The notes below the pieces were generated by a model. It was not told the DNA's origin. It did no database searches and saw only the letters and a program-made list of their open reading frames with translations. Made by a program: the position numbers and the translations under genes. From Desulfobacteraceae bacterium (GTDB taxonomy: Bacteria > Desulfobacterota > Desulfobacteria > Desulfobacterales > Desulfosarcinaceae): a DNA stretch of 64,000 nt. How positions within the stretch are numbered: the first letter of the stretch is position 1; every line of letters begins with the position of its first letter. Shown piece by piece: positions 25,709 through 34,282 of the stretch. The stretch spans positions 27,631-91,630 of the forward strand of contig JAMOUQ010000045.1 in assembly GCA_027068085.1 (NCBI GenBank). Reading direction: 5' to 3'.

Positions 25709-26158
25709 ATGAAGGTTGCTGAAGTGCTGGAAAGAAAGGACAGGACGGTCCACACCATGGACGCGGTCCGGACCGTGGACAAGGCAATAGACACGATGAC
25801 GGCCAAGGGCACCTCGGCACTGATAGTCGTCGAAGGCCGCCGGCCGGTGGGCATCTTCACCGAAAGAGATGTCCTCAGGTGTTACGTAAGCCACCGTGGA
25901 AGGCAGTTCAGTGAAATCAGGCTCAAGGAAGCGATGACCGGCCGGCTTATCGTGGCCCGGGCCGACGACGATGTCAGCGCAGCCATGGCGACCATGATCA
26001 AGGCCGACATCCGTCATCTTCCGGTGGTCAAAGATCAGGATGTGGTGGGTATGCTTTCCATTACCGATCTTGTAAAAAGCCACGTGGGAGCTTTGACGGC
26101 CGAGCTGCATTACCTGCAGGAATACATCGCCGATCTCCAGGATGCCATCCACGACTGA
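25709..26158 (+). CDS. CBS-domain pair protein
   Basis: Stand-alone tandem CBS protein of 149 residues. CBS1 spans about residues 8-65 (VRTVDKAIDTMTAKG, PVGIFTERDVLR) and CBS2 about 75-130 (DVSAAMATMIKADIRHLPVV, DVVGMLSITDLVKSH). Such pairs bind adenosyl ligands or NAD(H)-like molecules and tune partner proteins. AAGGAAG lies before the ATG. Its place inside the redox operon suggests that the complex, or a linked process, is controlled by energy or nucleotide state; this is inference. The short C-terminal helix (LQEYIADLQDAIHD) may mediate oligomerisation. Confidence 0.85.
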   Translation: MKVAEVLERKDRTVHTMDAVRTVDKAIDTMTAKGTSALIVVEGRRPVGIFTERDVLRCYVSHRGRQFSEIRLKEAMTGRLIVARADDDVSAAMATMIKADIRHLPVVKDQDVVGMLSITDLVKSHVGALTAELHYLQEYIADLQDAIHD

Positions 26159-26258
26159 CAAAACGGCATGAGGTCTCCAGAGAATGCTCACGGGCCCGGC
26201 CGCAGCTGTGATTTCCGGAAACACTTTCACGACAGCAAGCTGAGTAAAGGGCAAATTC

Positions 26259-27035
26259 ATGGTTACCATTGAAATCGACGGCAAGCAGTACGAGGCTCAG
26301 GAGGGCCGGACAATCCTGGAAGTGGCCCGCAGCAACCAGATTCACATTCCGACTCTGTGTTTTCATCCGGCCCTGAAACCTTCGGGGTCCTGCAAGCTGT
26401 GCGCGGTTGAAGTGATTGGTAAAACCGGCAAAGCGGTAACCATGCTTTCCTGCATTCTCAAGGTCAAAGATGGCATGCAGATAAAGACCACCGGCCCGCT
26501 TGTCACCAGGGCCAGAAGGAATGCTTTCAGGCGCCTGATTGCCATGGCCCCCCAGTCAAAGAGGCTGCGGCAAATGGCGGCCGAAGAGAACATCGATCTG
26601 GGCGCTCCGGCCGACGGATGTATCCGTTGCCGTCTTTGCATTCGGGTCTGCAAGGAGATCGTCGGTGCCGGAGCGCTGAAGATGGCCCGGCGTGACGGCC
26701 AGTCGCTGGTGGTTCCCGTTGCCGGCCGTTGCCTTGGATGCGGTACCTGCGCCACCTTGTGCCCCACCCACGTCATTAAAATCACCGACGTGGACGGCAC
26801 CCGTACCATATCCATACGCGACGAGGTGATCGGCCGCCAGCCTCTGAAAAAATGCGAGGGCTGCGGCAAATGGTACGCAACGGCCAGTTTCGCCGACCTG
26901 ATCGAGCAGCGCACCGCCGAGCACCCTCATCTGAAGGAACATCACGCTTATTGTCCTACATGCGCAAAGCTGTTTTCCGACAGGCTCGAGGTAATTAAAA
27001 AACAGGCCACCAAGCAGCAAATGATTCTCAGGTAG
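26259..27035 (+). CDS. NuoG/HoxU-like iron-sulfur subunit with C-terminal zinc ribbon
   Basis: Protein of 258 residues resembling the N-terminal part of NuoG and the HoxU diaphorase subunit. It starts with a plant-type [2Fe-2S] fold (IPTLCFHPALKPSGSC, KLCAVEV, and a fourth Cys in MLSCILK), then a segment that may bind the His-Cys cluster but lacks the usual H-x3-C-x2-C-x5-C. Two [4Fe-4S] motifs follow (CIRCRLCIRVC, CLGCGTCATLC). The last 60 residues hold CEGCGKWY ... CPTCAK, a possible zinc ribbon shared with the flavoprotein three genes upstream. It is the final gene of the operon, ending at a 17-bp hairpin. It likely passes electrons between NAD(P)H-side flavin and the Mo subunit. Confidence 0.85.
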   Translation: MVTIEIDGKQYEAQEGRTILEVARSNQIHIPTLCFHPALKPSGSCKLCAVEVIGKTGKAVTMLSCILKVKDGMQIKTTGPLVTRARRNAFRRLIAMAPQSKRLRQMAAEENIDLGAPADGCIRCRLCIRVCKEIVGAGALKMARRDGQSLVVPVAGRCLGCGTCATLCPTHVIKITDVDGTRTISIRDEVIGRQPLKKCEGCGKWYATASFADLIEQRTAEHPHLKEHHAYCPTCAKLFSDRLEVIKKQATKQQMILR

Positions 27036-27058
27036 CCTCTTTCATCCCCCATATGCAG

Positions 27059-27100
27059 TTGCGGCTGCGTCGTGCCGCCTCCCGCACGGCGCAGCCGCAA
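27059..27100. terminator. 17-bp stem between convergent operons
   Basis: Bases 27059-27075 pair with 27084-27100 over 17 bp (outer arm TTGCGGCTGCG with CGCAGCCGCAA, one internal G-U pair) around the loop CGCCTCCC. It separates the plus-strand redox operon from the minus-strand murA gene. Neither side has a U-run, so it is a bidirectional 3'-end structure rather than a classical terminator. Confidence 0.5.
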
Positions 27101-27163
27101 TCCTGCACTGGCCGGTCGCCCGGCGCATCCGCCCTCCGGAATCTCAGTCCGCCGAAAACTGTT

Positions 27164-28414
27164 TCAGGAAACGCGGCCGATGGCGGCCCCCAGGCTGGCG
27201 AACTTTTTCTCCAGGGCCTCATAGCCCCGATCCAGATGATAAACCCGGTTTACCACCGTGGTTCCCTCGGCCACCAGCCCGGCCAGGATAAGACAGGCGC
27301 TGGCCCGCAGGTCTGTGGCCATCACCGGCGCACCGGACAGGCCGGCCACGCCCCGGACCAGGGCCGTATTGCCGGAAACCGTAATATCGGCCCCCAGGCG
27401 TCTCAGTTCGCTGACATGGATGAAGCGGTTCTCGAAGATGGTCTCTGTAATCAGGCTGTGGCCGTCTGCCACCGCCATAAGAGCCATGAACTGGGCCTGC
27501 ATGTCGGTCGGAAAACCGGGATAAGGCAGGGTCTTTACATCCACACTGGTTACCGGCCGGCAGCCCCGGACCCTGATGGTATCTTCCCCGACTTCCACTT
27601 CGGCTCCGGTTTGCCTCAGTTTTTCGGATATTGCTTCAACGTGCTGCGGCAAACAGTTGCAAATGGTGATATCTCCGCCGGTTATCGCGGCAGCGGTCAT
27701 GAAGGTGCCGGTTTCGATCCGGTCCGGGATGATTTCGATCCGGGCAGGATTAAGGCAGTCGACCCCCTGGATGACTATCTCGGCCGTGCCGGCCCCCTGG
27801 ATTTCCGCCCCCATCGCATTGAGGGCGTCTGCCAGGGCCACCACCTCGGGCTCCCTGGCCGCATTGCGCAAAACCGTCTTTCCCTCGGCCAACACGGCAG
27901 CCGTCATGAGGTTTTCCGTCCCTGTAACCGTGACCACGTCGAAATAGATCTCAGCGCCTCGCAGGCGACTGCATTCAGCCTCAACGTAACCATGGGAGAG
28001 GGTGATTTTGGCCCCCAGGCTGGCAAGGCCCTGCAGATGGAGATTTATGGGCCGGGCACCGATTGCGCATCCTCCCGGCAGGGAAACCCTGGCCCGGCCC
28101 AGCCGGGCCACCAGCGGTCCCAGCACCAGCACCGAGGCCCGCATCTTGCGGACAATATCGTAGGGAGCTTCATCCCGGCGCAGGCCGCTGCCATCGACCT
28201 TCACCACACGCCCGCTTCTCTCAACCCTGGCCCCCAGGTATTCCAGGATTTCGATGGTACTGCGGATATCCCTCAAATCCGGTACGTTGCTGAATTCACA
28301 CCACCCATCGGTCAAAAGAGAGGCCATCAGAATCGGCAGGGCCGCATTCTTGGCCCCGCTTATCTTGACTTGTCCGCAAAGAGGCCGGCCTCCATCGATT
28401 ACTATCTTGTCCAT
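27164..28414 (-). CDS. murA: UDP-N-acetylglucosamine 1-carboxyvinyltransferase
   Basis: Catalyses the first committed step of peptidoglycan synthesis: enolpyruvyl transfer from PEP to UDP-GlcNAc in the cytoplasm. The 416 residues match the family length. The N-terminus [12 protein letters not shown] leads to the substrate-binding [15 protein letters not shown]. The catalytic cysteine is in [17 protein letters not shown], so fosfomycin sensitivity would be expected from the active site. Further conserved stretches are [13 protein letters not shown] and [14 protein letters not shown]. It stands alone on the minus strand downstream of the qrc operon and its terminator. Confidence 0.96.
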   Translation of the reverse strand: MDKIVIDGGRPLCGQVKISGAKNAALPILMASLLTDGWCEFSNVPDLRDIRSTIEILEYLGARVERSGRVVKVDGSGLRRDEAPYDIVRKMRASVLVLGPLVARLGRARVSLPGGCAIGARPINLHLQGLASLGAKITLSHGYVEAECSRLRGAEIYFDVVTVTGTENLMTAAVLAEGKTVLRNAAREPEVVALADALNAMGAEIQGAGTAEIVIQGVDCLNPARIEIIPDRIETGTFMTAAAITGGDITICNCLPQHVEAISEKLRQTGAEVEVGEDTIRVRGCRPVTSVDVKTLPYPGFPTDMQAQFMALMAVADGHSLITETIFENRFIHVSELRRLGADITVSGNTALVRGVAGLSGAPVMATDLRASACLILAGLVAEGTTVVNRVYHLDRGYEALEKKFASLGAAIGRVS

Positions 28415-28527
28415 CCGATCGCCCCCTGGCTGATAGATTGCAATTCAGGCACCTGACAACCGCGCCCGCATTCAGTCCAAACCATCGCTGCCGCCACTTG
28501 TCAACTCGATTCTGCGCCGCTTTGGCA

Positions 28528-28577
28528 TAAAAAAAAAGAAAGGGCGCCCTGAGCCTTAACCGCCCAAAACGCCCTTT
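28528..28577 (-). terminator. Rho-independent terminator of the qrc operon
   Basis: On the minus strand AAAGGGCG (28577-28570) pairs with CGCCCTTT (28546-28539). A long, partly structured GC-rich loop separates the arms, and CTTTTTTTTT (forward A-run 28528-28537) follows. It lies 33 bp beyond the stop of the 51-residue gene, so that gene belongs to the qrc transcript. Confidence 0.75.
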
Positions 28578-28609
28578 AACTTCAATCAACAAAGTACGGG
28601 AAAAAACCG

Positions 28610-28765
28610 TCAGTGGTGAGAGCTTCCGCCCCTGCGGGTGTCTATGACCGCCTTGATGATGCAGTAAGTCATTCCCATACCGATTATGCTCAGGGCATAC
28701 CACAGGCCTCCGTGGAAAACCAGGTGCCCCATGTCCCAGACCCATTCAAAGCAAAACGGAAACAT
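28610..28765 (-). CDS. 51-residue membrane protein at the end of the qrc operon
   Basis: Small protein starting MFPFCFEWVWDMGH and ending in DTRRGGSSHH. A single transmembrane helix covers about residues 15-41 (LVFHGGLWYALSIIGMGM is the core). It has one Cys near each end of the helix (C5, C35) and His at 14 and 18. AGGAGG (28775-28780) lies 9 nt before the ATG at 28765; an ATG two codons earlier would be only 3 nt from it. It is 38 bp downstream of qrcD and before the terminator, so it is cotranscribed. Described Qrc complexes have four subunits; this could be a fifth small subunit or assembly factor. The family was not recognised. Confidence 0.8.
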   Translation of the reverse strand: MFPFCFEWVWDMGHLVFHGGLWYALSIIGMGMTYCIIKAVIDTRRGGSSHH

Positions 28766-28803
28766 TGTCATTTACCTCCTTGAGGTTGACCTCATATCTT
28801 CAA

Positions 28804-30141
28804 TCAGGCCCCGGCCGGAGCTGCCTGGCCCACGGCTTCTGTCTCACTCTCATCTCCGGCCTGTCCACCGGCCGTTGCTTCGGCCCCATTGGCCGGCGTA
28901 TATGGTGCAATCGGATTCAGCTCCGGTTCCTGGGGAAAAATCGGCAGATAACGATAGGAAATCAGGATCAGGATCACGCCATAGGCAACCGGTAACAAGG
29001 TGGTGGCGACTTCCTGCCAGCTCGGATAATACAGGACCCATTTGTCGAAGCTCATCACCGGCACGGCCATGACCTGCAGGACCATCACCCAGCGGTTGAG
29101 CGACACGCCCAACACACCCAGCAGCAGGGCGATAACCCTGGCGGCGGGATTACGGCGGGTGGGGCCGAAAATCAGCAGCAGGCCGGGAACAATTCCGCAA
29201 AGGACGATCTCGGTCAGCAGGATCCATTTGCCGTAGAGGGGGTTGTCGGAGTAGAAGAAGGTCCATTTGAAGCCCAGGGAAGGCGCGGTAACCGTGGCCC
29301 AGTACACGGTGTCGATGATCTTGGCCACCACATAGGTGATTATCATCCACCCGGCTATCTTGGCCAGCAGTTCCACAACGTTGTCCTTGACGAGCTTTTT
29401 GCCGGTAATCTTTTCAGTCAGCCAGGTAATGAAAAGGGTAAAGCAAGGGCCGTAGGCCGCCGCAGACCAGGTAAACAGGAAAAAGGTCCATGGCCAGATG
29501 TTGATCCCGGTCCGGAAGGCAAAGGGACGTCCGAACAGAACTCCGGCCACTCCGCCCAGGGAGCCCTGATGGAAAAAGGACAAGAAGGCCCCGGTGGCGG
29601 CAAAAACAGCCATGGTCTCGTGCATGTTGTGACTGAGATTGTGAAAGAACGGCACTTTATCCAGCTGCCGGTTCTCAAGTACCAGAGGCAGGTACTCAAT
29701 ACAAAGAACGGCAAAATAACACGAAAGACAGAAAGCCACTTCCGTCAGCATGGAGTGGACGTTGGCGTGCCAGAAAATGAACCAGCCCCTCAATGGCTGA
29801 CCAATGTCGATGGCCAGAATCAAAAGCGCCGAACTGTAACAGATGAACCCGATCAAAACGGCATAGTTGATGATGTTTTTCAGTTCCTTGATGCCGAAAA
29901 TGTACCGCAAAAGGCCGGTGAAAAAAGCCCCGCCGCCAAGGGCGATGAAAGCCAGGTCAGCCCAGATCCAGAGGGCGAACCCGTAATAGTCGTTCATGTT
30001 GGTCTGGTTGAGTCCCTTGAACCATACCATCAACATGGCGACCACACCCCACAGCAGCACAGCGCCCGCTATGGCCAGCGCCAAAAGGAACTTCCAGGTA
30101 GGGCACCGCTTGACGCCTTCGGGTATCAATGCAGAATCCAT
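28804..30141 (-). CDS. qrcD: QrcD, NrfD-family membrane subunit of the menaquinone reductase complex
   Basis: Integral membrane quinone-interacting subunit of Qrc, which passes electrons from periplasmic type I cytochrome c3 to menaquinone. The 445 residues include about ten helices, from LALAIAGAVLLWGVVAMLMV near the N-terminus to VAYGVILILISYRYL near the end. NrfD features such as the LFWHANVHSMLTE region (here FIFWHANVHSML) and acidic residues in early helices are present. The last ~35 residues are a soluble Ala/Gly/Glu-rich tail (ANGAEATAGGQAGDESETEA), which looks like a low-complexity extension. It follows qrcC by 52 bp. Confidence 0.88.
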   Translation of the reverse strand: MDSALIPEGVKRCPTWKFLLALAIAGAVLLWGVVAMLMVWFKGLNQTNMNDYYGFALWIWADLAFIALGGGAFFTGLLRYIFGIKELKNIINYAVLIGFICYSSALLILAIDIGQPLRGWFIFWHANVHSMLTEVAFCLSCYFAVLCIEYLPLVLENRQLDKVPFFHNLSHNMHETMAVFAATGAFLSFFHQGSLGGVAGVLFGRPFAFRTGINIWPWTFFLFTWSAAAYGPCFTLFITWLTEKITGKKLVKDNVVELLAKIAGWMIITYVVAKIIDTVYWATVTAPSLGFKWTFFYSDNPLYGKWILLTEIVLCGIVPGLLLIFGPTRRNPAARVIALLLGVLGVSLNRWVMVLQVMAVPVMSFDKWVLYYPSWQEVATTLLPVAYGVILILISYRYLPIFPQEPELNPIAPYTPANGAEATAGGQAGDESETEAVGQAAPAGA

Positions 30142-30193
30142 AATATCCGTGCTCCTCGTAACTTAGGTTGTCCCTGCTTCATGCCATTTCCCG

Positions 30194-31027
30194 TCAGGAA
30201 TGGCTCTTGTGCATATCGGCCCCCGGTTTTTCACCGGGCAGGTAGTTATCGCCCGCCTTGCGAACCCACTGGCGGCCCGACTTGTAATAGACCTTGGGAT
30301 TGGTCCCCAGTCTTTCCAGCAGCCTGAATACTTCCGGATTGCGCGGCCGGCCGCCGTGCTTCAGATCGGGATCGACCATCTTGTGAACCAGGTGATCGGG
30401 GTTGTTGAGGTCACCGAAAACTATGGCACCGGCCGGACAGGCCTGGGTACAGGCGGTCTGGTACTCATCCTCTTCCAGCTCCCGGCGGCCTTCGAGATAG
30501 GCCTTGTTTTTGGCAGCCTGGTAACGTTGAAAACAGAAACTGCATTTTTCGACCACACCCCGCATCCTGGGGGAAACATCTGGATTGAGATATTTTTCCA
30601 TGCCGTCGGGCCAAACCGGATCCCACCAGTTGAAGTAGCGGGCATGGTAAGGGCAAGCCGCCATGCAATACCGGCACCCAAAACAACGGGTATAGATCTG
30701 GCTCACGATTCCGGTTTCCCGGCTGTAATCGGTGGCCGTGGCCGGGCAAACCGAAACACAGGGCGAATGCCCTTCGTGCTGTCCGGCGCAATGCTGGCAC
30801 GGCCGCGGAATATAGCAGATGTCGGTATCCGGAAACGGTTTGCCGTTGGTGATCTTGTAAACCCGCATCCAGGTGATACTGAGCAGTTTGTCAGATTCGT
30901 CCTTCTTGAAGGATACGTTGTTTTCAGCCATGCAGGCCACCATGCAGGATCCGCACCCCGTACACTTGTCCAGATCGATCACCATTCCGTATCGCTTGGG
31001 TCTGTGTTGTGTCTGCTCTTGTTTCAT
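30194..31027 (-). CDS. qrcC: QrcC, periplasmic iron-sulfur subunit
   Basis: Ferredoxin-like subunit of 277 residues with cysteine motifs for four clusters: CTGCGSCMVAC; CQHCAGQ...CVSVCP; CFGCRYCMAACP; and CSFCFQRY...CTQACP. It begins MKQEQTQHRPKRYGMVIDLDKC without a signal peptide, as expected for a subunit exported together with a Tat-bearing partner (QrcB). It links the cytochrome/QrcB side to the membrane subunit QrcD. The gene lies 19 bp after qrcB. Confidence 0.88.
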   Translation of the reverse strand: MKQEQTQHRPKRYGMVIDLDKCTGCGSCMVACMAENNVSFKKDESDKLLSITWMRVYKITNGKPFPDTDICYIPRPCQHCAGQHEGHSPCVSVCPATATDYSRETGIVSQIYTRCFGCRYCMAACPYHARYFNWWDPVWPDGMEKYLNPDVSPRMRGVVEKCSFCFQRYQAAKNKAYLEGRRELEEDEYQTACTQACPAGAIVFGDLNNPDHLVHKMVDPDLKHGGRPRNPEVFRLLERLGTNPKVYYKSGRQWVRKAGDNYLPGEKPGADMHKSHS

Positions 31028-31046
31028 CAGAACCTCGTTCTACCGT

Positions 31047-33251
31047 TTAGACTTTGGCCAGTTTGGCTCGGATGCCCCAAGCCGCATCGAATCCGGAGGC
31101 AGGATCCTCCAGCGATCCGATCAACGCATTGACATTTATTCCTTTACCGGCAAGGTAAGCGTCGTACGCAGTATGTCCCAGGCCCCTGGGCACGTAAAGA
31201 ACCCCGGGCATCACAGCCTCGTCAAGATGGACCCTTACCCTGGCTTTGCCAACGGGCGTGATCAACTGAACGATGCTGCCTTCGGACACCGCGAATTTCC
31301 TGGCGGTTGCCGGATTGATCTGAACGCAAACATCCTTGCCCTTGAGCACGTCGTCCCCTACCGCCTTGATCATGAAAGGCGGATCTCCGATGTAGTCATG
31401 GGCAAGCCGGATTGAATCGTAGGGTACCAGTATCAGGGGGAACTTGGCAGGATCGCCGGCCGGGACGATTTCATCGGCCTGGAGGACTTCATCCAGCTTG
31501 CCTCCTGCCAGCCTGAACTTGCCTTCACCGTCTTCCCAGGCAGGCGGTCTGAACTCGGCGTCGTACCAGAAACCCCGTTCTTCCAGCGTATCCCACTTGT
31601 CTTCAAGGGTTTCTTTGAGACAGGCTTCGTAATCATCCCACTGGAAAGCGGCCGCCGCGCTGTCGCCGATCTTCCTGGCAAGCGCTATGACCACATCGCC
31701 CAGGGATCTGGTATCCCACCGGGGTTCTGTGACAGGCTGGCAAAGACCGATCACCGGACAACTGAGGCCGGCTGTCACCGGTACATCCTCCAGCCTTTCG
31801 AGGTATACATGTTCGGGAAGCACCAGATCGGCATTGGCTGCCGTCTCATCCATGAAGGAAGAAAAGCTCACGACAAACGGTATTTTATCAAAATTGTCCT
31901 TTACCGCTCCGTTTTCCGGCAGGCTGTAAAGGGGATTGCACCTTGCCACCATCAAGACTTCAGGCAGTTGCCCGGCTCCGCTGCCAAGCAGGCGCTGCAC
32001 CAGGCTGGAGGCCGGGGTATACTTGCCGCTGCCGGCGCCGTCCGCCCGCGGCCGCTCCAATCCGGCCCGGGCCACCTCATCCAGTTCGGGTTCTTCCCAG
32101 CCTATGTAATCGTAGTCCGGAACGGTCCACATGCCGCCGGCTCTATTGACAGCCCCCACCAGGGCGTTGAGCAGCATGACGGCCATGCACTGCCTGAGGC
32201 TGCCGGCGGCTGTCCGCCCCTGGCCGCGGCCATAGAGGGCTACCGGACGGGAGGCCCTGGCGAACTCAACGGCCCATTTGACCACGACCTCCGGGGCAAG
32301 GCCGGTGGCGGCGGCTGCCGCTTCGGGAGTATGCAGGGCCAGGATCCTTTTGAGGCCCTGGAAATTTTCACAGAAACCGTCGACGAATTCCGAACGGTAA
32401 AGATTGCGGCCGACGATCACGTTGGCCATGGCCAGGGCCAGTTCCGCTTCCGAACCGGGCTTTATGGCCAGCCAGTGATCGGCCTTGGCGGCCGTGTTGG
32501 ACAGACGGGGTTCGATCTGAACAACGGTGGCATGATTTTCTTTCCAGGTACTGTTGGCCTTGAAAACCCGCACCGGCGATCCCCATCCGTCAAGCAGGCC
32601 GCAGCCGAAACTGAGGACGAAATCGGCGTTTTCCAGGTCGAAACCCACCCGGGCCTCGATCCCCTGGGTAAGTTTCAGGGCAGCCCTGTACGCATCTTCC
32701 ACCGAAGGCATGGTAAAGAAATTTGGTGATCCGTAAACCGTCATCAGACGCCGGAAAAGGTGCCCCACCGTTCCCCGGCTGCTGTCGAGCAGGCAGGCGG
32801 CCTTCTCCGGGGCACCTTGGGCGCGGACTTCCTTGAGCTTGTCGGCCAGCCGGGTCAGGGCCTGATCCCATGATACCGGTTCCCACTTTCCCTCGCCCCT
32901 TTTGCCGACCCTTTTCAAAGGAGTCCTGATCCTTGTCGGCCCGTAGAGCAGCTGCAGGCCGGACAACCCCAGGATGCAGACGCCGCCCTTGTTGACCGGA
33001 TGTTCGTCGGCACCCTCGATCTTGACACAGCGCTGATCGATCTTGCGGACCTTGATACCGCAGCCCCCGGGACAAAGTGTGCAAGTGGTGGTCTCATAGT
33101 ATGACTCACCCCGCGGCGGAACCGGTGTCCACGGCCAGTTCTGGGTCCAGATGGAAAGATCGTCGGTTAACTTCCACGGCAACGGCGACAGGGCCGTGCC
33201 CGCCGCTCCGCCAATCAGCAATGACAAAAAGCTTCTTCTATCGACTTTCAT
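31047..33251 (-). CDS. qrcB: QrcB, molybdopterin-oxidoreductase-like subunit with Tat signal
   Basis: Large periplasmic subunit of 734 residues. The N-terminus MKVDRRSFLSLLIGGAAG is a twin-arginine signal. A four-cysteine motif CTLCPGGC...C...GGVCILG near residues 57-92 could hold a [4Fe-4S] cluster. The fold is that of the DMSO reductase family (SWDQALTRLADKLKE, WLAIKPGSEAELALAMAN, GLSCPVIGL), but at the usual Mo-ligand position (FFTMPSVEDAYRAALK) I see no Cys, Sec or clear Ser/Asp match. This agrees with what is known for Qrc, whose B subunit is reported to lack molybdenum and act structurally or in electron transfer. The order A-B-C-D is that of Desulfovibrio. Confidence 0.87.
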   Translation of the reverse strand: MKVDRRSFLSLLIGGAAGTALSPLPWKLTDDLSIWTQNWPWTPVPPRGESYYETTTCTLCPGGCGIKVRKIDQRCVKIEGADEHPVNKGGVCILGLSGLQLLYGPTRIRTPLKRVGKRGEGKWEPVSWDQALTRLADKLKEVRAQGAPEKAACLLDSSRGTVGHLFRRLMTVYGSPNFFTMPSVEDAYRAALKLTQGIEARVGFDLENADFVLSFGCGLLDGWGSPVRVFKANSTWKENHATVVQIEPRLSNTAAKADHWLAIKPGSEAELALAMANVIVGRNLYRSEFVDGFCENFQGLKRILALHTPEAAAAATGLAPEVVVKWAVEFARASRPVALYGRGQGRTAAGSLRQCMAVMLLNALVGAVNRAGGMWTVPDYDYIGWEEPELDEVARAGLERPRADGAGSGKYTPASSLVQRLLGSGAGQLPEVLMVARCNPLYSLPENGAVKDNFDKIPFVVSFSSFMDETAANADLVLPEHVYLERLEDVPVTAGLSCPVIGLCQPVTEPRWDTRSLGDVVIALARKIGDSAAAAFQWDDYEACLKETLEDKWDTLEERGFWYDAEFRPPAWEDGEGKFRLAGGKLDEVLQADEIVPAGDPAKFPLILVPYDSIRLAHDYIGDPPFMIKAVGDDVLKGKDVCVQINPATARKFAVSEGSIVQLITPVGKARVRVHLDEAVMPGVLYVPRGLGHTAYDAYLAGKGINVNALIGSLEDPASGFDAAWGIRAKLAKV

Positions 33252-33360
33252 AAGACATCCCCTTGGATCAGCCCGGTCTTTTCATTCAGCAATACCGGGT
33301 GCTCATATCCTTCCGACTGAGCCGGTCCACCCGGCGGCTTTTCCGGCAATGCGAGCATAC

Positions 33361-34044
33361 TTATTTGTGGCAAACGAAGCAGGCGTCCCGGCCCGTCTGA
33401 ACGCTGGAATCATGGATTCCGGCAGTTTCATGGCACTGGGCACAATCGTCCATCTTCATCCTGTCCCAGGTGTTGCTTTTGAATCCGGCGATGTTCCTGC
33501 CCCAGATATCACGGCTGTATCCCGTAATCCGGTTTTCTTCGTAAGGTTTGAGAGACTCGGACGTTCCGGTGTCGCCGTGACAGGTCCGGCACTCCAGCTT
33601 GGCACCAAAGATATGGGCCGCGTGGGGGAAGAACACGCAGTTGGGCTGGCGGGAATAGATCAGCCATGGCACCTCGCGCTCCTTGGCAACGTACTGCTCC
33701 ACGAAAACGGCTTCATCCTCGCTCTCGCCCTGGACGTCTTCGTGGCAATCGATACATTGCTCGAGTTTGGGCACGCCGGCAAAACTGCCGTCTTCCCTGA
33801 AAAAATGACAGCTCTGGCAACCGTCATCGACCTGTTCCAAGTGCAGCCTGTGATTGAAATCGAATGGCTGGCTTTTCTGGGAATAGAGAACCTTGGGAAA
33901 GATCACCCAGCCGACCACCAGACTTGCAACAAAGCCGATGATGAAAAACAGGACAATGAAAGGTCCACCTCCTGAGCCCTGGCCGGCCTGGCAATCAGCA
34001 GGTGTCTCACTCAACGTCTTCACCTTGTCTTCTTGACTGCTCAT
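33361..34044 (-). CDS. qrcA: QrcA, multihaem c-type cytochrome
   Basis: Membrane-anchored periplasmic cytochrome of 227 residues that receives electrons from cytochrome c3. One transmembrane helix lies near residues 29-50 (FIVLFFIIGFVASLVVGWVI). Five CXXCH haem sites are visible: CQSCH, CIDCH, CRTCH, CAQCH and CFVCH, the last four residues from the C-terminus. An additional Cys (QPNCVFFPHAAH) has a His five residues on. The Desulfovibrio protein is described as hexahaem, so either one haem is missing or a non-canonical site is used. The ATG at 34044 has GGAG 5 nt upstream and is preferred over the GTG six bases earlier. It is the first gene of the operon. Confidence 0.87.
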   Translation of the reverse strand: MSSQEDKVKTLSETPADCQAGQGSGGGPFIVLFFIIGFVASLVVGWVIFPKVLYSQKSQPFDFNHRLHLEQVDDGCQSCHFFREDGSFAGVPKLEQCIDCHEDVQGESEDEAVFVEQYVAKEREVPWLIYSRQPNCVFFPHAAHIFGAKLECRTCHGDTGTSESLKPYEENRITGYSRDIWGRNIAGFKSNTWDRMKMDDCAQCHETAGIHDSSVQTGRDACFVCHK

Positions 34045-34068
34045 GAACACTCCGTCTAACGCTCCAAG

Positions 34069-34171
34069 GGGTATGCATACCCATGCATACCCTGTTCAAG
34101 GGGTTATCACAGATCGATGCCGCCACTGCGGCTTACTCCCTGGATAATATTGAAACGAACCAATGTTCGTT
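34069..34171 (-). promoter_or_regulatory. Two inverted repeats upstream of qrcA
   Basis: GGGTATGCAT (34069-34078) and ATGCATACCC (34083-34092) form a perfect 10-4-10 inverted repeat 25-48 bp before the qrcA start. AACGAAC (34154-34160) and GTTCGTT (34165-34171) form a perfect 7-4-7 repeat further upstream; its form recalls TetR-family operators. Both lie in the 232-bp gap between ccsB and qrcA, where the qrc promoter must be. Confidence 0.5.
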
Positions 34172-34282
34172 ACAGCTTGTATCGATACTGCCGGGCGTCA
34201 AACCGCGCGCCCGCCGGTAATAGTCTGCGAAGGAAATGACCTTGGCTTTAGTATCCAGTGACCTTGAATTTGTCAAGTGAAA

